Notes: generated by a model from the sequence alone, not told the origin. A stretch of 59,541 nt of DNA from CAYQPF01 sp964419225 (GCA_964419225.1 CAYQPF010000014.1:1-59541), one strand, 5' to 3'. Shown: positions 26,079-35,773, numbered from the stretch's first letter. Numbers and translations: made by a program.

Positions 26079-26771
26079 TCATTTGTTATTTTCAAACCCG
26101 GTAACTTCTCCTTCTTTAATTTCTTTAACCTTGAAATTATCATTTACATCTCTCATCAAACCTGCTTCTATTTTTCCACTATTGGTGTAACCTCTTTGCT
26201 CCCAAAACCCTTCAGGCATATTTTTTAAAAATTCGATCTTCACGACAGATTTAGCTGATTTATATCCCCATAAATAAGGACAAAAAACCCGCACCGGTCC
26301 GCCATAATCTTCTGTCAAAGGATGTCCGTTAAAAGATTCTGCTAACAGTGTCTTTTCTCTTAGAGCTATCTCCAGGGGAAAAGTTGTGTCATATTGCAGT
26401 TGATATGACCAAAATCTGACATATTTTACTTCCGGTTTGATTTGGGCTAATTTGATGATCTCAGATAGGGATACTCCTTCCCAAATCCCTGCAACACTCC
26501 ACCTTGTAACACTGGTTAACCTGGCATCTACCTTCTTATGAGGAAGTTTTTGTAATTCAGTCCAGGTTAATGTTTGAGGATTATTACATAAACCACTGAT
26601 TTCAATTTCCCACTTAGTCTTGTCTAATTTTCCGGGATGACCTTCTGCCCAGAAAACCGGAGTCTTCATTTCTGATAAAGATTTCATTTTTACAGCTCCC
26701 TGAGGCTTTGCTATAAGAGGATAGAAGCCAATGCCCATTAAAATTATCAATAATATTATTATCTTTTTCAT
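26079..26771 (-). CDS. Molybdopterin-oxidoreductase-fold (MsrP/YedY-like) protein lacking the Mo-ligand Cys
   Basis: A 230-residue protein with the sulfite-oxidase/MsrP fold: WEIEISGLCNNPQTLTWTEL, then ARLTSVTRWSVAGIWEGVSL, KYVRFWSYQL, and DYGGPVRVFCPYLWGYKSAK with its GGP-R loop. The Mo-coordinating residue of the family lies in 'CVTGWS'; here the position reads SVTRWS, so Ser (AGT) replaces Cys. The signal peptide (1-22) is Sec-like with KK and no twin-arginine, unusual for proteins that fold around a cytoplasmic cofactor. The catalytic state is therefore doubtful: it may bind pterin without redox chemistry, or be a structural relative. It stands alone between repeats and a kinase gene. Confidence 0.75.
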   Translation of the reverse strand: MKKIIILLIILMGIGFYPLIAKPQGAVKMKSLSEMKTPVFWAEGHPGKLDKTKWEIEISGLCNNPQTLTWTELQKLPHKKVDARLTSVTRWSVAGIWEGVSLSEIIKLAQIKPEVKYVRFWSYQLQYDTTFPLEIALREKTLLAESFNGHPLTEDYGGPVRVFCPYLWGYKSAKSVVKIEFLKNMPEGFWEQRGYTNSGKIEAGLMRDVNDNFKVKEIKEGEVTGFENNK

Positions 26772-26835
26772 AAGAAATAAGATAGGTGTTTTTCTGCAAA
26801 ATCAAAGTTAAGTCATTCTAAAAATGTGTAATAGC

Positions 26836-26862
26836 CACAAAAAGCACAAAAAACACAAAAAG
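26836..26862. repeat. Three tandem 9-mers
   Basis: CACAAAAAG CACAAAAAA CACAAAAAG, in the gap between the histidine kinase and MsrP-like genes. A short simple-sequence tract of the kind scattered in many genomes. Confidence 0.6.
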
Positions 26863-26895
26863 TGAACGGAAGGAGAAGAGTTGGATTTGTATTTT

Positions 26896-28749
26896 TTAGT
26901 TAGTGACTAAAGGCAGCAGGATTTTAAATGTAGTACCCTTAGCATACTCCGAAATTGCTTCAATTGTGCCATCATGGAGTTCAACAAGCTTTTTTACAAT
27001 CGAAAGTCCCAGACCAGTAGAAGTCTCACCGGCAGTTCCTTCTCGGCCGATCTTGGTAAATTTTTCAAAAACAAAAGGCAGGTTTTCACTCTTAATTCCA
27101 ATGCCATTATCTTTGACCAGAATCTCTGCATATAACTGCCCGGCATTATTTGATTCCTTCAAAACAATGCTGATTTGACCCTTTTCCCTGGTGAATTTAA
27201 ACGAATTATTCACCAGATTGTGCATAATTTGCCAGAATTTATTGTTATTTACTTCTACGATCAAATCCTTTTCAGGATAAGTATAATCAATTTTAATATT
27301 CTTCTGAGTTACCATAGAATTAAAACTCGATTCATAACTTTGCATTAGTAAATTTAAGGGCATTTGTTCCTTTTCCAGAACATATTTATGCATGGATAAC
27401 TGATAATCGAAGAGAATATCATTTACTAGTTGAAGTGCTTTTTCAGCCAGATAATTGATTTGATCCAGAAAACTATGGGTTGGTGCTTCATTTGTTTCGT
27501 ATTGTATAAGATCCAAGAGTGTAGTAATACCGCCAACAGTGTTCTTTAAATCATGCGAAACAAGACCTAGAATAAAATCCTGCGATTTGGTCAGCTCTTC
27601 AAGTTCCTGTTTTTGTTTTTCTATACAGGAATAGGAATATGCCAGTTCTTCATTCTTTTGCCTATATAGTTCAGCCTCTCTGGCTTTTTGGTCAAAATCA
27701 TATTTGGCCTGTAATTCAGCTATTTGTTTAGAAAGATTCTGCGAAAAAACATCTTGTTTTAGGTTGATGATCTTATCCTTGTATTCCAGTGCAGTTTCAA
27801 ATTTCCCGATCTTTGCATAAAACCGGGCTAATCTGGCATATAACTCTTCCATTTGCTCCAGTTCATGAATTTCTTCTGCCAAGGCGAGAGATAAAACATA
27901 ATTTTCTTCCGCTTTTTGCACGAATCCCTGAATGTCATAGAGTTCTGCCAAATCTCCATAATTAGAGATTAATAAGGATTTGTTGTCCAACTCAATATTT
28001 ATTTTCTGTGATGCTTTATAGTATTCCTCAGCTTTCTCATAAAAGCCCTTATCTCTGTAGATATCCGCTATATTATGGTAAACTATTGCCGTATTAAGAA
28101 GATTGCTACTGTTTTGCCACATTTCTAATGCTCTTTTAAAATACCCGAGAGCTAGTCCGTATTCATTATTTATTTTATAGAGATTTCCCAAGTTATTGAA
28201 TGCTACTGGCAGAACCTCCCGGTTTTCACCTTTGCAGATAGTTTTTATGGCTTGTTTCATAGTTTCCAAAGCTTTGGGATAATCCCCGATCTTGCTGTAA
28301 GTAACTCCGATAAAACTTAATACTCTCCCCATACCGGAATAATTGTTTTGGGCTTCAGCCAGATCTACTGCAGAATAAAGATATTTCAAGGCATCCTGAT
28401 ATTCTCCCAATCTGCTATAGGCAACCCCAATATGCGAACAGGCTACTACAGTCTCGTTTTCATTCCGGGATTGAAAATACTCAAGGGCTGATAAAGAGTG
28501 ACTTAAACTAGACCTTAGATTTCCTTGAGCGGTGTGGATTATGCTCAATTTTTGATGGGCCTGGGCTATTTTCTCCGGATCAATACTGTCCTTTGCATAT
28601 ACTAGCAGTTTTTCTCCATATTCTAAGGCTTGATTGAAATCATTAGCTTGAAGATATCCGTCAGTTAATTTGCCAGTAAGAGTAATTTTCTCGGCCAAAC
28701 TAATATCTTTTTCTAACTCTATTTCCAAATTATTAAGAGTATCCTGCAT
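26896..28749 (-). CDS. Cytoplasmic TPR sensor histidine kinase
   Basis: A 617-residue protein. Residues about 1-335 are tandem tetratricopeptide repeats (for example ALKYLYSAVDLAEAQNNY and ALETMKQAIKTICKGENR); a coiled coil (about 340-390, DFDQKAREAELYRQKNEEL) leads to the dimerisation helix with phosphoacceptor His399 in SHDLKNTVGG. The ATPase domain has the N box NLVNNSFKF, G1 DNGIGI, and G2 GLGLSIVKKLVELHDG, so it should be active. There are no membrane helices, so the signal is probably internal and sensed by TPR-mediated protein contact. No response regulator is adjacent. It is transcribed divergently from the second GLUG gene. Confidence 0.9.
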   Translation of the reverse strand: MQDTLNNLEIELEKDISLAEKITLTGKLTDGYLQANDFNQALEYGEKLLVYAKDSIDPEKIAQAHQKLSIIHTAQGNLRSSLSHSLSALEYFQSRNENETVVACSHIGVAYSRLGEYQDALKYLYSAVDLAEAQNNYSGMGRVLSFIGVTYSKIGDYPKALETMKQAIKTICKGENREVLPVAFNNLGNLYKINNEYGLALGYFKRALEMWQNSSNLLNTAIVYHNIADIYRDKGFYEKAEEYYKASQKINIELDNKSLLISNYGDLAELYDIQGFVQKAEENYVLSLALAEEIHELEQMEELYARLARFYAKIGKFETALEYKDKIINLKQDVFSQNLSKQIAELQAKYDFDQKAREAELYRQKNEELAYSYSCIEKQKQELEELTKSQDFILGLVSHDLKNTVGGITTLLDLIQYETNEAPTHSFLDQINYLAEKALQLVNDILFDYQLSMHKYVLEKEQMPLNLLMQSYESSFNSMVTQKNIKIDYTYPEKDLIVEVNNNKFWQIMHNLVNNSFKFTREKGQISIVLKESNNAGQLYAEILVKDNGIGIKSENLPFVFEKFTKIGREGTAGETSTGLGLSIVKKLVELHDGTIEAISEYAKGTTFKILLPLVTN

Positions 28750-28910
28750 ATTATACCTACTTACTCCAATTTAAAATTATCACTCAGCCCCAAACTTAAA
28801 ACAAAACATATTCTGATTCAACATTTAAATGCTCTGGTAATTAAAGTCAAGGAGAAACTGAATGATATGGAACAAAAAAGTACATTTGTCCTATATATTA
28901 AAAAACATTA

Positions 28911-28939
28911 TTGACAAAGAATTATATGACTGTTAAAAA
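28911..28939 (+). promoter_or_regulatory. Sigma-70-like promoter
   Basis: TTGACA (28911-28916), a 17-base spacer, then TAAAAA (28934-28939), ending 29 bases before the GLUG gene start at 28969. The -35 is a perfect consensus and the -10 is weaker. Confidence 0.5.
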
Positions 28940-28968
28940 TGATTAATAAAAAAACAAGGAGCTAAATT

Positions 28969-30201
28969 ATGAAAAGATATTTATTGATTTTATTATTTGT
29001 GACAATATCATTGTGTTTATTCTCCCAAACTGCTGTCACACCAGCTGGTTCAGGAACCGAGGCAAACCCCTATCTGATTGCAAATTTGAACAACCTCTTC
29101 TGGATAGCAGATCAGGTTAATAATGCTCAAAATAACTTTTCTGGTGTTTTCTTCAAACAAACTGCCGATATTGATGCTTCGGTTACATCCACCTGGTTTG
29201 TCGGAGATCATGATAATAATGCTGCAACACCAGATGTAGCTATGGGTTGGGCTCCAATCGGTTATTATGTCTCAAGTTCTGTTTATTGTTATTTCTTAGG
29301 CACTTATGATGGCGATGGGCATGTAGTGTCAGGATTATACATCAATCACCCACCTGCTACTTATCAAGGTCTTTTTGGTATCACAAATATGTCTAATCTA
29401 AAGAATCTCGGTGTTATTAATGCCGATATTTGGGGCTATAGATATGTCGGTGCTCTCGGTGGATTTGTTTCAGGTTCTATCTCAAAATGCTATAGTAGCG
29501 GTACTGTTAAGGGTTATGACAGTATTGGCGGATTCGTGGGACGGGCTAACTCCGCAACCGTTGATAATTGCTTCAACAGAGCCAATGTTATAGCAACTTC
29601 GTATTTTGATGGCGGACTTATTGGATATAATTATTCTACCACAGTAAATAATTGTTATAGTACTGGAACTGTGACAGGTCCCTATTTTATTGGAGCACTT
29701 ATTGGCTGGAATTATTCCTGTACAATTAATAATTCCTTCTGGGATACTCAGACTTCAGGAATGGCAACAGGAGTGGCTTATAATACTGGACCTTTGACAA
29801 ATGTCGTCGGCAAAACTACAGACCAGATGAAAACACAAACAACCTTTACCGATGCCGGCTGGGATTTTACAAATATTTGGAATATCGATCCTTCTGTCAA
29901 CAATGGATACCCTCATCTTACCTTTACTGTAACTCCTCCTGTCCCCAATGTTCCTGCTAATGTTGTAATTCAACCCGGTACAACCCCTGGTACAATTGCA
30001 ATTACCTGGGATGATATGGGAGCTGACTGGTACGGTATATACAGCGGAAATACAACCGATAACCTTGTTTATCTTGGTTGGTGTGTAAACAATTCTCTTA
30101 CTCTTACCGCTGACAGCTGTGAGTTTGTGCAGGTTACTTCCGGTAATGGAACGCCCTTAGCTCCTCAGCTAGATGCAGGGAAATTTCTTCAAACTAAGTA
30201 A
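28969..30201 (+). CDS. Secreted GLUG-repeat protein without sorting domain
   Basis: A 410-residue paralogue of the protein at 19154. A signal peptide (1-20) is followed by the shared opening (GTEANPYLIANLNNLFWIAD, FKQTADIDAS) and GLUG-type repeats (about 130-260: RYVGALGGFV, DSIGGFVGRA, YFIGALIGW). It ends in a fibronectin-like beta-sandwich (about 310-390, VPANVVIQPGTTPGTIAITW) and stops at LQTK. It lacks the type-A sorting domain of its paralogue, so it may be released or use another anchor. AAGGAG precedes the ATG, and a good promoter lies upstream. A surface or extracellular binding role is inferred. Confidence 0.8.
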   Translation: MKRYLLILLFVTISLCLFSQTAVTPAGSGTEANPYLIANLNNLFWIADQVNNAQNNFSGVFFKQTADIDASVTSTWFVGDHDNNAATPDVAMGWAPIGYYVSSSVYCYFLGTYDGDGHVVSGLYINHPPATYQGLFGITNMSNLKNLGVINADIWGYRYVGALGGFVSGSISKCYSSGTVKGYDSIGGFVGRANSATVDNCFNRANVIATSYFDGGLIGYNYSTTVNNCYSTGTVTGPYFIGALIGWNYSCTINNSFWDTQTSGMATGVAYNTGPLTNVVGKTTDQMKTQTTFTDAGWDFTNIWNIDPSVNNGYPHLTFTVTPPVPNVPANVVIQPGTTPGTIAITWDDMGADWYGIYSGNTTDNLVYLGWCVNNSLTLTADSCEFVQVTSGNGTPLAPQLDAGKFLQTK

Positions 30202-30329
30202 TATACAAAATTATGGTGATTGAGTTTGTGATTCACCCAAGTGCATCAGCTTCAGGCAAATTATGCTGTTTTGCTGCACATGTCAGGTTGAACCCAGAGG
30301 TTGTAATAAGTAAGTAGTAGGAGCAAATC

Positions 30330-31022
30330 ATGAAAGCTATCGTAATCAATGGAAGCCCCAGAGGCAAAAATGGAAATAGTCAGGTAATGGCTGATTTCTT
30401 TTGTCAGGGGATGCAAAAAGCCGGAGTTGAAGTAGAGACCATACTTCTGCTTGAAGAAAAGTTGGAATACTGTCGGGGCTGCTTCGGATGCTGGACAAGG
30501 ACTCCGGGAAAATGTGTAATTGATGATGCAATGAATGATCTGATCTCCAGATGTTTAAATGCAGATTATCTTATCTATGCAACACCGGTTTATTACTATA
30601 CTATGCCCGCAATTCTCAAAAACTTCATCGACAGGACACTGCCTATCTCAACACCCCAAATCCATAAAAATGATAAAGGTGAATTTTATCATGAAGGCAG
30701 ATATAAAAAATATCCTCAGACTATTCTACTTACCAATTGCGGATTCCCGGGTAAGGGTAATTTCGAAGGGATCATAACAGCGTTCTTCTTCCTCAATCCT
30801 GTACTTACAATTTGCAGAAATCAGGGTGGACTATTAAACAGCAAGCATCCTAAGCTTACTGAGATTATCTCTGCTTATGGCAAATTATTAAAAACAGCCG
30901 GCCAAGAATTGGTAACTAAAAATTGTGTTTCAGATGAACTTATGCAAAAGTTATCAGAGAACCTGATTCCTGATGAAATGTATATGAAAGCAGTAAATCA
31001 AGGTTGGGAGAAGAATATTTGA
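30330..31022 (+). CDS. Flavodoxin-fold NAD(P)H-dependent FMN reductase
   Basis: A 230-residue flavoprotein of the NADPH-dependent FMN reductase/iron-sulfur-flavoprotein group. The FMN phosphate loop is NGSPRGKNGNSQVMADFF (about 7-24); YCRGCFGCWTRTPGKC (about 49-64) is the Cys-rich loop typical of the group, and YATPVYYYTMPAILKNFIDR binds the flavin ring edge. It probably shuttles electrons or reduces quinone-like or nitro substrates in the cytosol. GTAGGAG precedes the ATG. The downstream Sel1 gene is on the same strand with a 95-base gap. Confidence 0.85.
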   Translation: MKAIVINGSPRGKNGNSQVMADFFCQGMQKAGVEVETILLLEEKLEYCRGCFGCWTRTPGKCVIDDAMNDLISRCLNADYLIYATPVYYYTMPAILKNFIDRTLPISTPQIHKNDKGEFYHEGRYKKYPQTILLTNCGFPGKGNFEGIITAFFFLNPVLTICRNQGGLLNSKHPKLTEIISAYGKLLKTAGQELVTKNCVSDELMQKLSENLIPDEMYMKAVNQGWEKNI

Positions 31023-31117
31023 ACACCAGAGAATTAACTGTACCACAGCAACACACCATTTTGATTTGACATGGATATACCCTAACCAGAAAGTGCAAAA
31101 AAGTTCCTGGAGGAAAA

Positions 31118-31627
31118 ATGCCAGAAGTATTGCTGGAAAAGGCAAAAGCCGGAGATAAAAAGGCCCAATACGAAATGGGAAAATACTACCATCTTGATTA
31201 ACAAGATTATCATGAAGCGTTAGAGTGGTACCAACTTGCTGCAGAGCAGAGAGATGTACGAGCTATGAATAATCTGGGAGTGATGTACGACGATGGTGAA
31301 GGCGTAGAACAAAATAAGCAGGAAGCCGTTAAATGGTACAAACTTGCTGCTGATCAGGGTGATCCAACAGCTCAGAATAACATGGGAGTTATGTATGTTG
31401 ATGGTGAAGGAGTTGACCAAAATAACTGTGAAGCTGTGAAATGGTTCAAACTGGCTGCAGATCAGGGATATGCTGAGGCTCAGAATAATTTGGGAATTAT
31501 GTATGAGAAAGGAGAAGGCGTAGAACAAAATAAACTGGAAGCTGTCAAATGGTACAAACTCGCTGCTGAAAAGGGACATACAGAGGCTCAGGAAAATCTG
31601 GATATGTTGTCTCCTCAAGATGAATAA
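31118..31627 (+). pseudogene. Sel1-repeat protein gene with an in-frame TAA
   Basis: The frame opens at ATG 31118 behind a strong GGAGG site and reads MPEVLLEKAKAGDKKAQYEM, then GKYYHLD, TAA at 31199-31201, then QDYHEALEWYQLAAEQ and three perfect Sel1 repeats of 36 residues (GVMYDDGEGVEQNKQEAVKW and so on) to the stop at 31627. Both flanks of the TAA are in the same frame and match a normal Sel1 start, so one base change broke an intact 169-codon gene. Translation could restart at ATG 31265 to give a 120-residue remnant, but that ATG has no good ribosome site. Sel1 proteins are alpha-helical scaffolds for protein-protein contact. Confidence 0.75.
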
Positions 31628-31760
31628 AGCCCAAATAATCAGAAATAATTTTCTTGGTTGTCCCCGCTATTTCCGAATAAACTTTTAAGTAAAGAAGTTG
31701 TAGAAGTTATAGTGCTTGTAACCAAACAAATTCTTTGGATAAAACAAATATGGAGTAATT

Positions 31761-32822
31761 ATGGGGCTTAATATTATCAATAATATTCTTAAGTCGGAAG
31801 CGATTACCTATTTCTGTTCTGTTTATAATCTGGATACATTCAAGCTTAAAGCGGTTCCTCGGCATAAAGGAGCGGCAAACCTGGTTTTTCATCATCGTGG
31901 AAGTTCAAATTGTTATCTGAGAATTACATTTCGAGAAGATAGAAATCCTGAAATGATCGCATCAGAATTAGATTTTGTTAACTATTTGAAAAGTAATGGC
32001 TTCCCTTGTGCATATCCCATTTTATCAAAAAACGGTAATCTCTTTGAAGAATTTCCTCTGGAAGAGAAAACTCTTATATCTACACTCTTTTCAGAAGCAA
32101 AGGGAAAGTTTCTTCATCAATGCGACTATCGTATGCCTGAGGGTGTGACCCTAAGTAAATTTTGGCAAAAAAATGGAGAACTGTTAGGAAAATTGCATGC
32201 ATTAAGTTCTTCTTACTCATCTGTAAAGAAAAGTAATCGTTTTAACTGGCTCGAGCGTCATGACCAAAGTTTATCAAACATACTGCCAGAAAAATCTGAT
32301 CGCCTTATCTCACTAATAAAGGAATCTATTGATAAAATCAGATCTGTCCAAACAACCAATTTGAATTATGGATTAACACATAATGATATTGGTATTATTA
32401 ATTACAAAATTGACTATTCTAATAGTGATTGCAACATAACACTTTTTGATTTTGATGATTGCGGATATAATTATTATATGTATGATTTAGCTTGTTTTTG
32501 GGAGTATAACACTGGCTGGGCTATGAATATTGTACCAAAGGATCAATGGAAACAGTTTATGAGTCAGTGTTACCAGACTATGATTGATGAGTATCACCTG
32601 CATCATCAACAGGGAATTGATGAAATAGCTTGTTTACCTCTTTTTCTGAGAGCTGTGCATATAGAAAATATTCTAGAATCTTTCCATGATATGATCAAAT
32701 CCGGTAAAAAACCAAAATTAAATAAGAAAATAAAATATCACATTTATTGTCTTGAACATGAACTTGACTACTTGGGCTTTTTTGATGATATTTTTAATAA
32801 AGAAACCCCATTTTGTTTATAA
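31761..32822 (+). CDS. Aminoglycoside-phosphotransferase/homoserine-kinase-type small-molecule kinase
   Basis: A 353-residue protein kinase-like-fold enzyme of the APH/choline kinase/HSK2 superfamily. The N-lobe shows NLVFHHRGSSNCYLRITF with the ATP-site Arg/Lys region; the catalytic loop is THNDIGIINYKI (canonical HxDxxxxN) and the metal site is LFDFDDCGYNYYMYDLACFW, equivalent to the IDFDD motif. The substrate is unknown: members phosphorylate aminoglycosides, homoserine, choline or sugars. TGGAG precedes the ATG. It stands alone between the broken Sel1 gene and the convergent sugar-catabolism operon. Confidence 0.8.
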   Translation: MGLNIINNILKSEAITYFCSVYNLDTFKLKAVPRHKGAANLVFHHRGSSNCYLRITFREDRNPEMIASELDFVNYLKSNGFPCAYPILSKNGNLFEEFPLEEKTLISTLFSEAKGKFLHQCDYRMPEGVTLSKFWQKNGELLGKLHALSSSYSSVKKSNRFNWLERHDQSLSNILPEKSDRLISLIKESIDKIRSVQTTNLNYGLTHNDIGIINYKIDYSNSDCNITLFDFDDCGYNYYMYDLACFWEYNTGWAMNIVPKDQWKQFMSQCYQTMIDEYHLHHQQGIDEIACLPLFLRAVHIENILESFHDMIKSGKKPKLNKKIKYHIYCLEHELDYLGFFDDIFNKETPFCL

Positions 32823-32896
32823 ATAAGGGTCTGCTAATAATCAAAGAATTCTCATAACACCCAAACCTAACACCTTTTTTTCTGACTAATTTGTGT

Positions 32897-33973
32897 TCAT
32901 TCGCTTCTCAGTCCTGCTCCTGTTTGGATAATATAAGCTTTTGCACCTTCTTTAATAATTGCTTCTGCCACTATTTCAGGATTATCCGGAGCATAAGCAA
33001 ACATACAACCACCTCCACCTGAGCCGTTGATCTTAGCACCCAGTGCACCTGCTCTAAGAGAAGCTTCGATCATTCTGTTTATCTTGGGAGTGGATATTTG
33101 CAGGTTTTTGTCCAAATAATGCTGATGCTCTGAAAGTAGTATTCCAAGATAAGGACGATCAACAGTATTCTTTTTAAATTCTTGTAATGCTCTATAAGTA
33201 ATATCTCTATTGCAAATCATCCCGGTCATGACCTGATACTCTAAGCTTGTGAGACTTGATCTATGCTCTCTTAACTCTGAAATGGAAATATCATGGAAAC
33301 TCTTCTCAGGATATTTTTCTTTGATTTTGATCATAGCAGATAAAGCCGGAGCTTTTGTTGAAGAAAGTATTTTCTGGGTATCTTTAGGTTCGTAGGAATC
33401 TCCCAGAACAAAAAAGCCAAGATCATGCTTAATCTCACTAATATTAAAGGTTGGTTCAAACTCCAGAAAAAGGATATTACCCATAGCTGTGGAGTACTGA
33501 TCCATCATACCGCCAGCTTCCTGAAATTCAACTACTTCAGCCAGGTAATTAAAATATCCGATCTGTGCATTGGAAATACTCTTATCTCCCTGATCTGATA
33601 CTTCAATAAGAAATTTACACCAAACATTATTCAGAGCACTGGACGAAGAAGTCCCGGAATTGATGGGAATATTACCTTTTACAGTACAATTCCATCCATG
33701 CTTCCAAGAGTAACCATTACGGAATAATACATTTAGGCAACTTCTGAAATAATCTCTTTTTTGGGTATATACCAATTCCCGTTCTTCAAAACTAAACATC
33801 TGCCTCTCGCCGATATCAGGAAGATCAATGTTAAAAGTAGTGTCCTGTCTTGGGTTACCTTTCATTTCCACTCTCAGATCAATTGCCATAGGAATCACTG
33901 GCAGTCCAAGATAATCTTGATGCTCTCCAAACAAACATATTCTTCCCGGTGCGGATATTGATACTTGATTCAT
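32897..33973 (-). CDS. Galactokinase-like GHMP sugar kinase
   Basis: A 358-residue GHMP kinase. Motif 1 is the galactokinase-type signature PGRICLFGEHQDYLGLPVIP; motif 2, the ATP phosphate loop, is PINSGTSSSSALNN; motif 3 is GAKINGSGGGGCMFAYAP. The acid/base Asp is likely in GGMMDQYSTAMGN. Such enzymes phosphorylate sugars at C1. As the last gene of a cluster with a beta-galactosidase and a GlmU-like nucleotidyltransferase, it may convert a liberated monosaccharide to sugar-1-phosphate for activation to an NDP-sugar. GAGG precedes the ATG. The exact sugar is undetermined. Confidence 0.85.
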   Translation of the reverse strand: MNQVSISAPGRICLFGEHQDYLGLPVIPMAIDLRVEMKGNPRQDTTFNIDLPDIGERQMFSFEERELVYTQKRDYFRSCLNVLFRNGYSWKHGWNCTVKGNIPINSGTSSSSALNNVWCKFLIEVSDQGDKSISNAQIGYFNYLAEVVEFQEAGGMMDQYSTAMGNILFLEFEPTFNISEIKHDLGFFVLGDSYEPKDTQKILSSTKAPALSAMIKIKEKYPEKSFHDISISELREHRSSLTSLEYQVMTGMICNRDITYRALQEFKKNTVDRPYLGILLSEHQHYLDKNLQISTPKINRMIEASLRAGALGAKINGSGGGGCMFAYAPDNPEIVAEAIIKEGAKAYIIQTGAGLRSE

Positions 33974-33982
33974 TCAAACCTC

Positions 33983-35773
33983 TCAGATCGTTAAATAACC
34001 TTTTTCTATAAATTCCATAAGTCCCATCAGTACACCCCAACTGTGAAAGGCATCACTCGATAATTTTGCATCATCACCGGTTCCTGTTATTGAGGAATAA
34101 TTTTCACAAACAATGTTTTTCCCTGTCCATTCTTTCAAAAATAAGGACTGAGATTTTTCTGCAAGGCTTGCAGCTTCCCTCTGCATATCTGAAAACTTAA
34201 ATCCCAAGTACGAAAGGAAGTTCAAAGGAGGCCAGACTGCTCCTTTCCAATAACATTGTTTCGCAAAATCAGGATCATCTCTGGGAACCGAAGGTAAGAT
34301 CCATTCTCCGCCAAATTTCTGCGGTGACCAAAAGTACTCACTCAGATTTTCTTTTATCTCATCTGAGGCAAATTGACTGATCAGAGGATAAAAGATTGTG
34401 GGAGAAATTCTGTCAGAGAATAATCCCTTATGTGTCTCAAAGTTTTTAAAAATATCCCTGTCTTTGAGTAAACTAAGTTTCTCCTCAAAATAAACTATAG
34501 TTTTTTCCAGAGCTTCAGATTTGGAATAATCTTCTCTTTCATCAGCTATTTTTTTTAGAAAAATACAGTCAGCGAGATAGAGAAAGTTCAGTCCGCAATC
34601 CCAAAGTTCCATTACTCCCTTTTCCTGATTAAAAACTGTCTCAGAATACATGGGAGAATCATCCATACCTGACTCATATTTGGCAGTTTTAAGTGTGTTG
34701 GTGTGCGGTTCATGCAGCGGATTGAAAGCATTATGCGAACCATACGAAAGTAATTCACCATTCAACCGCTTTTCCAGCCACCAGCGATTCCATCGGTAGA
34801 GAGGTTCAAGAGCATCATTCAGTAAGCTTTCGTCCTGTGTGTTAAGATAGATCAACCATGTCAGCAAAGAACCTACAGGCGGTTGAGATCTGTCAAAAGA
34901 TTTGGTTTTATTACCTCTGTCATCATTGGGAATAAATCCTTCATCTGTAAGACTGGTAAAATGTGTTTTCAAAAAGTGTACAGCCAGTTCCGGTTCATCC
35001 AGACATACAGCCAAGGGAAGAAAAAAGTTATCCCAGCCAAATAAACAGTATCCGCCATATTCTTCATTCCAAAGTCTGCCAACCGTTGAGATAATTCTGT
35101 CATTTGAGGGATCGTTAATTATGTTCCAGCTGATTCCTGCTTGTATTGCCAAAAAAGAATCTGCCAAAGAACCAAATTTCTTTTCTGCCCCAGCAACCAA
35201 AGAACTTCTACTCGCCTGGATTATTTGTTCAATATGCTCAGGATTCTGCCTTTTGCCTGTATAAACGTAAATTGTTTTATCCAGAGTAAAAACCCTGTAA
35301 GGAGATGCTGCCTGTACAAAATAATCTGTCCCAGGTTCTTCTGTGAAATTTACTGTCATAAAGCTTTCGTCTTTTGTGAAGCTGATTGAATTATTTGCCG
35401 TATTGATCAATATTCCGGGCTTATTCCACAAAACATTAACTGAGATGATCACACTGTTTATTGCTGAAGGATTTATTGGTCTGATCTTCAGAAAATAATC
35501 TTCTCCTATTGCGGTTGTTTCAACTTCAACCTCCATTTGCCGACATGTGATCTTTTGCTTTGTATAAGAACCGTCCAAGGTATGGTATTCAGGACTGACC
35601 TTTTCCAAATGGGGGTCTTTTCTCCCGATCAGAGATTCTGCTATATATGTTTCTTCTATCCAGTTGTGTAATTTCCAATGTAAATGGATAGCCAAACCTG
35701 TACTCAAATGCACAAAAGAACAGGTGCTTCTGTTGCTCCATGTATTCCACATATTCTTTATTTCATATTTCAT
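33983..35773 (-). CDS. GH63/MGH1-like glycoside hydrolase
   Basis: A 596-residue protein from ATG 35773, preceded by GGGAG. An in-frame GTG at 35851 would add 26 residues partly encoded by a heptad repeat and is rejected. The N-terminal 200 residues form a beta-sandwich. The remainder is an (alpha/alpha)6 barrel with WDNFFLPLAVCL, ESGMDDSPMYSETV (probable catalytic Asp), WKGAVWPPLNFLSYLG, and ENYSSITGTGDDA (probable base Glu), the plan of GH63 and mannosylglycerate hydrolase-type enzymes. There is no signal peptide, so it acts in the cytoplasm. It probably removes an alpha-linked glucose or mannose from an imported oligosaccharide. It lies 9 bases upstream of the GHMP kinase gene. Confidence 0.85.
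   Translation of the reverse strand: MKYEIKNMWNTWSNRSTCSFVHLSTGLAIHLHWKLHNWIEETYIAESLIGRKDPHLEKVSPEYHTLDGSYTKQKITCRQMEVEVETTAIGEDYFLKIRPINPSAINSVIISVNVLWNKPGILINTANNSISFTKDESFMTVNFTEEPGTDYFVQAASPYRVFTLDKTIYVYTGKRQNPEHIEQIIQASRSSLVAGAEKKFGSLADSFLAIQAGISWNIINDPSNDRIISTVGRLWNEEYGGYCLFGWDNFFLPLAVCLDEPELAVHFLKTHFTSLTDEGFIPNDDRGNKTKSFDRSQPPVGSLLTWLIYLNTQDESLLNDALEPLYRWNRWWLEKRLNGELLSYGSHNAFNPLHEPHTNTLKTAKYESGMDDSPMYSETVFNQEKGVMELWDCGLNFLYLADCIFLKKIADEREDYSKSEALEKTIVYFEEKLSLLKDRDIFKNFETHKGLFSDRISPTIFYPLISQFASDEIKENLSEYFWSPQKFGGEWILPSVPRDDPDFAKQCYWKGAVWPPLNFLSYLGFKFSDMQREAASLAEKSQSLFLKEWTGKNIVCENYSSITGTGDDAKLSSDAFHSWGVLMGLMEFIEKGYLTI

Noticed and set aside
26836..26862. Tandem CACAAAAAR 9-mers as a regulatory element
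   Set aside because: Simple-sequence A-rich repeat of a very common type; no positional link to a start site.
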